A stretch of DNA of 53,842 bases from an uncultured Clostridia bacterium. Its GTDB lineage: Bacteria; Bacillota; Clostridia; Oscillospirales; Oscillospiraceae. The notes under the pieces were generated by a model that made no database searches, had not been told where the DNA came from, and saw nothing but the letters and a program-made list of their open reading frames with translations. Positions within the stretch are counted from its first letter, which is position 1; every line of letters begins with the position of its first letter. Made by a program: the position numbers and the translations under genes. The stretch spans positions 1-53,842 of the forward strand of contig CAMOXK010000005.1 of NCBI GenBank assembly GCA_946629065.1. Reading direction: 5' to 3'. This document shows, piece by piece, positions 25,170-32,714 of the stretch.

Positions 25170-27320
25170 TCAGTCCGCGCGCTCCAACTTCACCCGGAAG
25201 CTGATGCGGCGGGGCGTCTTCATGCTGTCAAACTGCAGGACATAAGCTTCCTTGTCCCGGTCGATCTCCAGGACGGTCCCCTCCCCCAGGATCTCGTGGC
25301 GGATCCGCGCGCCCACGGGGAAGCCCTCCTCCGGTTTTGCCTCGGGTAAAAACTTCTCGCTGGCGGCAATATACTCCCGGGCGTCCCGGATCAGGCCCTC
25401 CTTGGGGGGCGCGGTATAGGCCATCAGCTCCGGGTCGATATCCAGCAGGAAGCGGGAAGGATATCGGGGAGACGCGTCCAGGTTTCTTCCCTCTGCCTCG
25501 GAGAGATAGAGCTCCTTCTCCGCCCGGGTGATGGCCACAAAGGCCAGGCGCCGCTCCTCTTCCATACCGGGCAGCGTGTTGGTGCGGCCGGAGGGGAAAA
25601 CGCCCTCGTTCAATCCGCAGAGAAACACATAGGGAAACTCCAGGCCCTTGGCAGCGTGGACCGTCATGAGTTTGACCTTGTCTCCCCCGTCCTCCGCGTC
25701 GGCGTTGGTGAAGAGGGCCACATGGCTGAGATAGTGCTCCAGGGCCGCCTCCTCGCCGCAGCCGGTCTCGTATTCATAGACGGACTGCTTCAGCTCCGCC
25801 AGGTTGTCCAGCCGCTCCTGGCTGCCCTCGGTGCGCAGCATCCGCTCATAGCCGCTCTTGTCCATCAGATCGCTCAGGAGCTCGGAGATGGGGCGGGCGG
25901 CGTAGCTCTGGGCAAAGCCTTCAATGAGGGAAATGAACTTCAGGGCGCTGGTGCCTTTGAACAGCTCTTCCTCCGTGCTCCGGCAGAGGGCCTGATAGAG
26001 ACTGCAGCCCTCCCGCTCGGCCCGCTCCCGCAAAAATTGCATCCGCCGCTGGCCCAGGTTCCGTTTGGGGACGTTTGCGATGCGGGCAAAAGACAGGTCG
26101 TCCTTGTAGGCCACCATGCGCAGGTAGCTCAAAGCGTCCTTGATCTCCCTGCGGCCGAAGAAGGGCACCCCACTGTAGAGCACATAGGGGATCTTTCGCT
26201 TGCGCAGAACCTCCTCCAGCTTGTTGGTGAGATAATGGGCCCGGTAGAGCACCGTCATCTCCCGGAAAGGCACGTCTTTGTCGTGAAGCTCCCACATCTG
26301 AAAGGCGATCTGCTCCGCCTCCGCCTCCGCATTGGGGGCGTGGTGGCAGAGAGGCAGCGGCCCATCCGGCAAAATGGGGATCAGGTCCTTTTTGATCCTC
26401 GTCCGGTTCTTCTCGATGAGGGAATTGGCCGCCGCAAGGATCTGGGGTGTGGAGCGGTAGTTTTCCATCATCATGATGGTTTTCGTCCCCGGAAACTCCT
26501 GATCGAAATCCAGCAGGAAGCGGACGTCGGCTCCCCGCCAGGTGTAGATGGTCTGATCCGGGTCCCCCACGATGAAGAGATTTTTGTGATAGCCGCAGAG
26601 GACCTTCATCAGCCGATACTGGGGCGGGTCGATGTCCTGAAACTCATCGATCATGATGTATTCCAGGCGCTGCTGCCATTTAAGGCGAATTTCCTCGTTC
26701 TGTTCGAAGATATAGAGGGTCACGAAGATAAGATCGTTGTAATCCAGGCCGAAACACTTTTTCTCCTGATACAGATAGCCGTAGAAGATGATATCGTCCA
26801 CAGTTTTGGCCTGCTCGTATTTCCTTCGAAGCTCCTCCAGAGACATATCGATCAGGTCCTTATAGTAGTCCGGCTTCCGGATGCCCTTCTGGATCTCGAT
26901 CATGTCCCGAGCCTGGGCGAAAGTCTTGTCCCGGAGGCTCAGGCCACGCTCGTCATAGATGATCTGGAGCATGGCGTCGATATCCGAATTATCCAGCACC
27001 AGAAAGCTGCGGGGGTACTGGACGGCATAGCTGTCCTCCTGCAGGACGGAGACGCAGAATCCGTGGAAGGTATTGATATAGCCGGTATCGTTATCCCCGG
27101 TGAGATTGTGGATGCGCTGGCGCATTTCATTGGCGGCCTTGTTGGTGAAGGTGACGCAGAGGATATTCCCCGGCAGGATCCCCATATCGTTTACCAGATA
27201 GGCAAAACGGTGGCTCAGGGCACGGGTCTTGCCGGAGCCCGCCCCGGCGATCACGCGCACATAGCCCTCCGTGGTGGTGACGGCTTCCCGCTGGGCGGCA
27301 TTCAATCGATTCAGATCCAT
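25170..27320 (-). CDS. UvrD/PcrA-like DNA helicase
   Basis: A 716-aa superfamily 1 helicase. Visible motifs are AGAGSGKT (25-32, Walker A), the Q-motif LNAAQREAV at the N-terminus, DEFQDIDPPQ (Walker B), VGDPDQTIYTWRGAD, ENYRSTPQIL and TVHAAKGLEFPYVF. It should unwind DNA 3' to 5' in repair or replication. Family members usually carry a C-terminal linker; here the end has a short SH3-like segment (VGARIRHEILGEGTVLEID), as in PcrA. GAGGA precedes the ATG. A second UvrD-type gene elsewhere in the genome would be expected, so I give no symbol. Confidence 0.93.
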   Translation of the reverse strand: MDLNRLNAAQREAVTTTEGYVRVIAGAGSGKTRALSHRFAYLVNDMGILPGNILCVTFTNKAANEMRQRIHNLTGDNDTGYINTFHGFCVSVLQEDSYAVQYPRSFLVLDNSDIDAMLQIIYDERGLSLRDKTFAQARDMIEIQKGIRKPDYYKDLIDMSLEELRRKYEQAKTVDDIIFYGYLYQEKKCFGLDYNDLIFVTLYIFEQNEEIRLKWQQRLEYIMIDEFQDIDPPQYRLMKVLCGYHKNLFIVGDPDQTIYTWRGADVRFLLDFDQEFPGTKTIMMMENYRSTPQILAAANSLIEKNRTRIKKDLIPILPDGPLPLCHHAPNAEAEAEQIAFQMWELHDKDVPFREMTVLYRAHYLTNKLEEVLRKRKIPYVLYSGVPFFGRREIKDALSYLRMVAYKDDLSFARIANVPKRNLGQRRMQFLRERAEREGCSLYQALCRSTEEELFKGTSALKFISLIEGFAQSYAARPISELLSDLMDKSGYERMLRTEGSQERLDNLAELKQSVYEYETGCGEEAALEHYLSHVALFTNADAEDGGDKVKLMTVHAAKGLEFPYVFLCGLNEGVFPSGRTNTLPGMEEERRLAFVAITRAEKELYLSEAEGRNLDASPRYPSRFLLDIDPELMAYTAPPKEGLIRDAREYIAASEKFLPEAKPEEGFPVGARIRHEILGEGTVLEIDRDKEAYVLQFDSMKTPRRISFRVKLERAD

Positions 27321-27360
27321 GGTGCTGTCCTCGCAAAATCATTCTCTGAAAATCGTACCA

Positions 27361-27397
27361 CAAAAGCCGCCCCTCCGCAAGGGAGAAGCGGCTTTTG
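27361..27397. terminator. Terminator after the antiporter gene
   Basis: A 10-bp stem (27361-27370 and 27388-27397) around a G/C-rich loop with T-rich flanks on both sides, between the antiporter stop and the helicase start. Confidence 0.65.
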
Positions 27398-27417
27398 CGT
27401 TTTCTGTTTCTGGTCGA

Positions 27418-29670
27418 TCAGTCGTCGTCACTGAAGCCGCCGGCCAGTAGCTTGGCCGCCATCTTCCGGGTACCCAGCACCCAGACCAGATCGTCCTTCT
27501 GGATGGTCATGTTCACATCGGGCTGCAGGATGGGCAGACGGTTGCGCTGCAGACCCAGGATCATACAGTCGTACTTCTCTCTCAGGCCGCTGGTGCGGAT
27601 GGTCTTGCCCTGGAGCTCGGAGGCCTTTTCCACGGGGATGACCGTGGCGTACATATGGTTGGCGTCCTCCTCGTACTTCTCAGTGAAGGCCCGGAGGGTG
27701 GGAGGATCCGACTCCTCCATGTTCAGGCTCAGGCGCAGGGCCCGGATGTCCTCCTTCCGGCCGATCAGCAGGATCTTATCCCCTTCCCGCAGCTCCACAT
27801 TGCCGGAGGGCATGTTCAGGTGCTTTTTGCCCCGCAGGATGCGGAAAACATTCACGCTGAAGCGGCGGCCCCAATCCAGCTGCTTGAGGGTCTTGCCGGA
27901 GATTTCCGCCGGGCAGTACATCTTGTCCACAAAGAGCTTCTCGTCCAGCCACTCGGTATTGTCGTCATCCCGCTGGAGGTTGCGTTCATTGAAGTTGGTC
28001 ATGAACTGGGTCTCGGCGGAGATGTAGGCGGAGGACAGCCAGCCCGTTCTGGCAATGAGCGCCACCGCTGCGGCAATGATCGGCAGCAGCCAGATGCCGT
28101 TGATTCCCAGCAGGGTCTGCAGCGGGAAGAAGGCGATGAGCACGATCATCAGATAACGAAGGGCTGTGAGCGTAATAAGGGGAAGCCGGAAATAGCGGTT
28201 CTTCACCCACAATGTGGTATATTCCGTGGAGTGGAGGTCCAGCATGGGCCGCACGAAGAGGGCCATGCCCAGCACACAGAAGGCAACGCAGATGGGACCA
28301 ACAAGGCGCTGGTCCGGCATAGTCTTCTGCAGCAGGGGGAAGAGCACAAACTGCCCCAGAATGGTCACGCCCGCCATCAGCACGCCATAGAGGGCGGTGA
28401 CCTTCACATAGCGGCGCAGGAAGCGGCCCCAGTCGCTGTCCTGCTCCCGGGTGGCCGTATCTTCGCCGGTGTAGCGCTCCAGCTTGCTGATGAGCTTTGC
28501 GGGAAGCACCTTGGTGAGGGCGCCGTAGATCTTGTCCGCGCTCTTGATGAAGAAGGGCGTGGTCAGGGTGGTGAGAATGGAAACCGCCACCACGATGGGA
28601 TAGACCTTATCTTCGATGACACCCAAGCTCATGCCGAGGGAGGCGATGATGAAGGCGAACTCGCCGATCTGGGCAAGGGAGCAGCCGCAGTGGACCGCCT
28701 TGGAAAGGCTCTGTCCGGAGAGCAGCACGCCGAGGCCAGAAATAAGCAGCTTTCCGAAGATGGTGACCAGGGTCACGATCACGATGGGAACGATGTACTT
28801 CACGATCATGGCAGGATCCAGCATCATGCCGACAGACAGGAAGAACACCGAGCCGAAGAGGTCCTTGACTCCGGAGGTGAGATGCTCCACCCGCTCGGCA
28901 TGGATGGTACCGGCCAGAAGAGAGCCTGCCAGGAAGGCGCCCAGAGCGGAAGAAAAGCCCAATGCATCCGCCAGCAGCACCATGCCGAAGCAGACGCCCA
29001 GAGAAGCAAGAAGCAGGGACTCATCGTTCATGTAGCGCTCCGCCTTGCGCAGCAGGGTCGGGATGATGTAGATGCCCAGGATCAACCACAGGGCCAGATA
29101 CAGCACCAGCATCCCCAGCTGGAGAGCCAGGTCGATGCCGGAGATGTTCTTACTGACAGAGACGGTGGACAGAATGATCATCATAAAGATACCGGCAATA
29201 TCCTCGATGACCAGGGTGCCGAAGACCAGTTGGGCAAAGGACTCCTGCCGTACCCCCAGCTCATCAAAGGCCTTGATGATGATGGTGGTGGAGCTCATGG
29301 AGAGCATGCCGCCCAGGAAAATACTGTCCATCATGCCCCAGCCCATGGCCTGGCCCACCAGATAGCCCAGCACCAGCATGCCGAAAACCTCGGTAAGCGC
29401 TGTGATGATGGCTGTTCCACCCACGGAGGCCAGCTTATGGAGATTGAACTCCAGGCCCAGGCCGAACATCAGCACGATGATGCCGATTTCGCTCCAGGTC
29501 TCGATGGAGCTCTCGTCCGCCACGGTGAAAAACCAGGGCATGTAGGGGCCAACCAAAAAGCCCGCCAGGATATAGCCCAGCACCAGAGGGAGCTTGAAAC
29601 GTTTGAAGAGGATCGCCACCACACCGGCGGTAAGCAGCATGATTGCAAGATCCGAGATGAGCTTTGGCAT
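27418..29670 (-). CDS. CPA2 family cation:proton antiporter with regulatory domain
   Basis: A 750-aa protein. The first 370 residues form a 12-13 helix KefB/CPA2 transporter (FKLPLVLGYILAGFLVGP, LGLEFNLHKLASVGG, then a GAFLAGSLLAG segment). Further hydrophobic segments follow (about 410-530), and the C-terminal 200 residues include a TrkA-C type ligand-binding module (GNVELREGDKILLIGRKED and a second copy, VNMTIQKDDLVWVLG). It should exchange K+ or Na+ for protons. The second ATG (29670) is preferred, since AAGGAG lies 8 nt upstream of it and only 2 nt from the first (29676). Confidence 0.9.
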   Translation of the reverse strand: MPKLISDLAIMLLTAGVVAILFKRFKLPLVLGYILAGFLVGPYMPWFFTVADESSIETWSEIGIIVLMFGLGLEFNLHKLASVGGTAIITALTEVFGMLVLGYLVGQAMGWGMMDSIFLGGMLSMSSTTIIIKAFDELGVRQESFAQLVFGTLVIEDIAGIFMMIILSTVSVSKNISGIDLALQLGMLVLYLALWLILGIYIIPTLLRKAERYMNDESLLLASLGVCFGMVLLADALGFSSALGAFLAGSLLAGTIHAERVEHLTSGVKDLFGSVFFLSVGMMLDPAMIVKYIVPIVIVTLVTIFGKLLISGLGVLLSGQSLSKAVHCGCSLAQIGEFAFIIASLGMSLGVIEDKVYPIVVAVSILTTLTTPFFIKSADKIYGALTKVLPAKLISKLERYTGEDTATREQDSDWGRFLRRYVKVTALYGVLMAGVTILGQFVLFPLLQKTMPDQRLVGPICVAFCVLGMALFVRPMLDLHSTEYTTLWVKNRYFRLPLITLTALRYLMIVLIAFFPLQTLLGINGIWLLPIIAAAVALIARTGWLSSAYISAETQFMTNFNERNLQRDDDNTEWLDEKLFVDKMYCPAEISGKTLKQLDWGRRFSVNVFRILRGKKHLNMPSGNVELREGDKILLIGRKEDIRALRLSLNMEESDPPTLRAFTEKYEEDANHMYATVIPVEKASELQGKTIRTSGLREKYDCMILGLQRNRLPILQPDVNMTIQKDDLVWVLGTRKMAAKLLAGGFSDDD

Positions 29671-29708
29671 CCACATCGCTCCTTTTCTGCATTGTTTTAC
29701 AAATGTTT

Positions 29709-29737
29709 ATTATATCAGTCTTTTTCCCGTTTGGAAA
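29709..29737 (-). promoter_or_regulatory. Promoter of the antiporter gene
   Basis: On the minus strand: TTTCCA (29737-29732), a 17-nt spacer, TATAAT (29714-29709), about 39 nt upstream of the start codon. Perfect -10, weak -35. Confidence 0.55.
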
Positions 29738-29781
29738 GACTCGACTACAAGCTTTTCGAGATTGCGCAAAAGATCCATGCC

Positions 29782-29810
29782 TTTACAAAAAACCGGAGGC
29801 CGGGTATAAT
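29782..29810 (+). promoter_or_regulatory. Promoter of the NTPase-sfsA pair
   Basis: TTTACA (29782-29787), a 17-nt spacer, TATAAT (29805-29810), 32 nt before the start codon. Confidence 0.7.
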
Positions 29811-29842
29811 CGGGACATCGATCGAAAAAAGGAGCCATGCCG

Positions 29843-30427
29843 ATGCAAAAGCACCTGTTTCTCACCGGGCCTGCGGGCTGCGGCAAAAGCGAGGCCATCC
29901 GCCAGGCCTTGGGTCCGGCCCTTCTCAGCGCCGGAGGCTTTGTGACCGAGCATGAGCGCGGAACAGACGGAAAACTGCGGCGTTCCCTGCTCCTTCCGGC
30001 AGCAGCCGCGGGCGGTGCGGAGGGCTTCGAAGCGCTCCCCTATCTGGATCTTCGGGAAGAGTCCCCGCTGCACGACAATGAGGTATATCGCAGCGAAGGA
30101 GTGCGTCTGCTGCAGGAGGCAGCCTGGTATCCCTTCTCTGTGCTGGACGCCATCGGCGGCTTTGAGCTGCTGATCCCCCAGTTCCGGGCAGCTTTGTCAG
30201 AGCTGCTGAATTCCGGGCAGCCTCTGGTGGGAGTGCTCCTGGCAAGAAAAGACTCCCTTGCGCTTTGCCATCGGCTTGGCCTGGGAGAGCGGGTGGAAAT
30301 GAACATTGCCCAGCTCTGGAAAGCGCTCCAGGCCGACCCGGATACACAGATCGTGGAGCTTACGGGTCTGCATCGCAGGAGAGCGCTCCGCTCCCTGGAG
30401 CAGTGGACGGAGGAATACGCGCGATGA
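29843..30427 (+). CDS. THEP1-type nucleoside-triphosphatase
   Basis: A 194-aa P-loop NTPase of the NTPase_1/THEP1 family. Walker A is GPAGCGKS at 9-16, followed by GGFVTEHER, as in archaeal and bacterial THEP1 proteins where a similar stretch follows the P-loop. The Walker B-like region is VLDAIGGFELL. In vitro the family hydrolyses NTPs broadly; the cellular role is unclear. The ATG at 29843 was chosen over 29837 because AGGAG is 8 nt away rather than 2. It overlaps sfsA by 4 nt (ATGA), so the two are co-translated. Confidence 0.82.
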   Translation: MQKHLFLTGPAGCGKSEAIRQALGPALLSAGGFVTEHERGTDGKLRRSLLLPAAAAGGAEGFEALPYLDLREESPLHDNEVYRSEGVRLLQEAAWYPFSVLDAIGGFELLIPQFRAALSELLNSGQPLVGVLLARKDSLALCHRLGLGERVEMNIAQLWKALQADPDTQIVELTGLHRRRALRSLEQWTEEYAR

Positions 30428-31107
30428 TCTACCCAAACATCCGGGAAGCCCGGTTTCTCCGGCGGCCCAACCGCTTCATCGCCATCGCCGAGCTGGGCGG
30501 AGCCGAAACGGTCTGCCACGTGAAAAATACCGGGCGCTGCCGGGAGCTTTTGGTTCCGGGAGCAAAGATCTATCTCCAGCAAGCCGCCAATCCCCTGCGG
30601 AAGACCGCCTGGGACCTGATCGCCGTGCAGAAGGGAGAACGGCTCATCAACATGGACGCGGCCGCCCCCAACGCCGTCTTCGGTGAATGGCTGGGCAGCG
30701 GCGGCGCGGGCTTTGTTCCGGAACTGCTGAAACCCGAATGTGTCCATGGAGACTCCCGCTTTGACTTCTATCTGGAGCACCGGGGACGGCACATCTTTGC
30801 GGAGGTCAAGGGCGTCACGCTGGAGGACGACGGCGTGGTCCGTTTCCCCGACGCGCCAACCGAGCGGGGTGTGAAGCATCTGCGGGGTCTGGCACAGGCA
30901 GTTGCGGAGGGCTATGAATCCTGGGCCGTGTTTGTGATCCAGATGACTGATGTGGATCACTTCGAGCCAAACCGGACCACCCACCCCGCCTTTGCCGACG
31001 CCCTGCGGGAAGCAAAGGCGGCAGGCGTACACCTGCTGGCCCTGGACTGCTGCGTCACGCCGGATAGCCTCACCATCCGGAGCGAAGTTCCCATCCGCCT
31101 GATCTGA
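30424..31107 (+). CDS. sfsA: SfsA family DNA/RNA nuclease
   Basis: A 227-aa protein matching SfsA: an N-terminal OB-like part (ARFLRRPNRFIAIAEL, HVKNTGRCRELL, PGAKIYLQ) and a C-terminal nuclease domain with DFYLEHRGRHIFAEVKGVTLEDDG, containing the Glu-x-Lys of PD-(D/E)XK enzymes. Named for sugar fermentation stimulation in E. coli; the E. coli protein binds DNA. The start overlaps the upstream NTPase stop. Confidence 0.93.
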   Translation: MIYPNIREARFLRRPNRFIAIAELGGAETVCHVKNTGRCRELLVPGAKIYLQQAANPLRKTAWDLIAVQKGERLINMDAAAPNAVFGEWLGSGGAGFVPELLKPECVHGDSRFDFYLEHRGRHIFAEVKGVTLEDDGVVRFPDAPTERGVKHLRGLAQAVAEGYESWAVFVIQMTDVDHFEPNRTTHPAFADALREAKAAGVHLLALDCCVTPDSLTIRSEVPIRLI

Positions 31108-31110
31108 TCC

Positions 31111-31195
31111 GTTCTTCTCTTTACCCTTCCCTATTTCCTTCTTGACCTTTCCCTCTTCCTTCTTCACCATTCACTCTTCCCTCTCCTATCCCCCC
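31111..31195. repeat. Polypyrimidine intergenic repeat tract
   Basis: About 85 nt consisting almost only of C and T on the plus strand, with recurring TTCCCT and CCTTCTT(G/C)ACC blocks, ending in the palindrome CCCCCGGGGG (31191-31200). It resembles imperfect tandem repeats seen between genes in gut Clostridia. It fills the gap between sfsA and the CsoR promoter. Confidence 0.6.
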
Positions 31196-31202
31196 GGGGG
31201 GC

Positions 31203-31231
31203 TTGTAAAAAGCGGCAGAATCGTGTATAGT
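31203..31231 (+). promoter_or_regulatory. Promoter of the CsoR-family gene
   Basis: TTGTAA (31203-31208), a 17-nt spacer, TATAGT (31226-31231), 30 nt before the ATG. The likely autoregulatory site should be near here, but I see no clear palindrome. Confidence 0.65.
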
Positions 31232-31261
31232 TTTTGAGAAATCATAGAAAGCGTGAATGCC

Positions 31262-31615
31262 ATGCACGAACACGAAAAAGAAGAAGTCTATTATCACGAT
31301 CACGGAGACGGCCATGTGCACAGCCATCCGGTGGAGCATGACCACGAGCACAGCCACGCCCACGGTCACGTCCATACCGAGACCAAGGCCGTGCTGAACC
31401 GGCTCTCCCGGGCCATCGGCCACCTGGAATCGGTGAAGCGAATGGTGGAGGACGGGCGGGACTGCACCGAGGTGCTCGTCCAGCTTGCCGCGGTCCGTTC
31501 CGCGCTCAGCAGCACCGCCAAGGTGATTTTGAAAGACCACCTGGAGCACTGTGTGGCCGACGCCCATGACGCGGATCTCCAGGCACTCAACGAGGCCATC
31601 GACAAGTTTATGTAA
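31262..31615 (+). CDS. CsoR/FrmR-family metal-sensing repressor with His-rich extension
   Basis: A 117-aa all-helical DUF156 repressor. The core (residues 40-117) keeps the copper-sensor triad Cys68, His93 and Cys97 (RDCTEVLVQL and DHLEHC), which points to Cu(I) rather than formaldehyde sensing. Residues 1-38 are a hydrophilic tail with 14 histidines, mostly as alternating His-x-His; most CsoR proteins lack so extensive a tail. An upstream in-frame GTG (31253) would add three residues but sits too close to the weak GAAAG site. No copper ATPase or chaperone gene is adjacent, so its targets lie elsewhere. Confidence 0.88.
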   Translation: MHEHEKEEVYYHDHGDGHVHSHPVEHDHEHSHAHGHVHTETKAVLNRLSRAIGHLESVKRMVEDGRDCTEVLVQLAAVRSALSSTAKVILKDHLEHCVADAHDADLQALNEAIDKFM

Positions 31616-31623
31616 GAGTTTTC

Positions 31624-31672
31624 ACAAACAAGCAGCCGGCGGGGCACAGAGCCCCGCCGGCTGCTTGTTTGT
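31624..31672. terminator. Strong convergent terminator
   Basis: A perfect 22-bp stem (31624-31645 and 31651-31672) with a 5-nt loop between the convergent CsoR and MscS genes. Confidence 0.9.
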
Positions 31673-31684
31673 ATGTCGGGAAGT

Positions 31685-32611
31685 TTAATCCCCTTTGTGG
31701 ACCACCACCTGGGGGAAGGGGATCTCCACGCCGTTGTCGTCGAAGAGGATCTTCAGATCCCTTGCCAGCATTCGCTGTCCGGCAAAAACGTCCTGCTCCT
31801 TTACATCCACGGCGAATTTCAGGTTGACGCCGCTGTCCGCCAGGGCGTCCACGCCCAGATACCGGGGCGCGCTGAGGTAGAGCTCCGGGTGTTCCTTCTG
31901 CAGATCGCCCAGCTTTTCCTTCAATAGCTTCTCCAGCTTCCGCAGATCGGTGGCATAGGAGACGGCCACCAGCACCAAAGCCACGGAATTGTTCCGGGAT
32001 CGGTTCTGGAAATTGCGGATGTCGGAGTTGTTCACCACCTTCAGATTGCCGCCGGCGTCCTCGATCACGGTGGTGCGCACGCCGATGCTCCGCACGGTAC
32101 CGCGGAAGTCATCCAGGATGATGATGTCCCCCACGCTGTACTGGTTTTCAAAGATGATGAAGGCGCCGGTGATGATATCCTCGATCAGGCTCTGGGCGCC
32201 GAAGCCCAGGATCAGGCCCACGATGCCAACGCCTGCCAGCACCGCGGTGGTGTTCACACCCAGGATGCCCAGACCCCAGACCACGGCGACGATCACCGCC
32301 AGGTATTTCAGAAGCCCCGCGATCAGGTTGGTGACGGTCAGCGCCCGCCCGCCCCGCTTGCCGACGGCGTGCAGGATCAGCTTCAGGATCTGGTAGAGCA
32401 GCCAGACCAGGGCGATGGCCAGCACCAGGGTGACAAGCTGGGCAATGGTGGTGTGGGCGTCGCTCTGGAAGAGCAGATTGTTCCTCTCCGTCTCGGCGAT
32501 GGCCTTCTTCATCTCTCCGGACAACGGGAGCCAGCCCGGATTTGCCAGCAGCAGGGCCAGGATCGACACGAGTACGATGCCAACATAGGTTTTGGCATTC
32601 TTGTTTTTCAT
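31685..32611 (-). CDS. MscS family mechanosensitive channel
   Basis: A 308-aa small-conductance mechanosensitive channel. An N-terminal helix, two further helices, then the pore-lining and beta-domain signature LAGVGIVGLILGFGAQSLIEDIITG and IFENQYSVGDII. It opens under membrane tension to release solutes on osmotic downshock. It follows the surface-protein gene on the same strand with about 100 nt between; no separate promoter was obvious, so co-transcription is possible. Confidence 0.95.
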   Translation of the reverse strand: MKNKNAKTYVGIVLVSILALLLANPGWLPLSGEMKKAIAETERNNLLFQSDAHTTIAQLVTLVLAIALVWLLYQILKLILHAVGKRGGRALTVTNLIAGLLKYLAVIVAVVWGLGILGVNTTAVLAGVGIVGLILGFGAQSLIEDIITGAFIIFENQYSVGDIIILDDFRGTVRSIGVRTTVIEDAGGNLKVVNNSDIRNFQNRSRNNSVALVLVAVSYATDLRKLEKLLKEKLGDLQKEHPELYLSAPRYLGVDALADSGVNLKFAVDVKEQDVFAGQRMLARDLKILFDDNGVEIPFPQVVVHKGD

Positions 32612-32714
32612 GTTTCAATCTCCTTCCATGGGTCTGTCGTCTCAGAACAAATGCCGCATCTATGCCGCCGGACAGCACCTCCCCTTCCGGGGAACCGCGC
32701 AGACGGCTCATATC

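Noticed and set aside
27655-29955. 766-codon plus-strand frame opposite the antiporter, and 592 codons opposite the helicase (25656-27434)
   Set aside because: Antisense shadows of genes with clear motifs; low-complexity, His/Gln/Asp-rich translations typical of the complementary strand of GC-rich genes.
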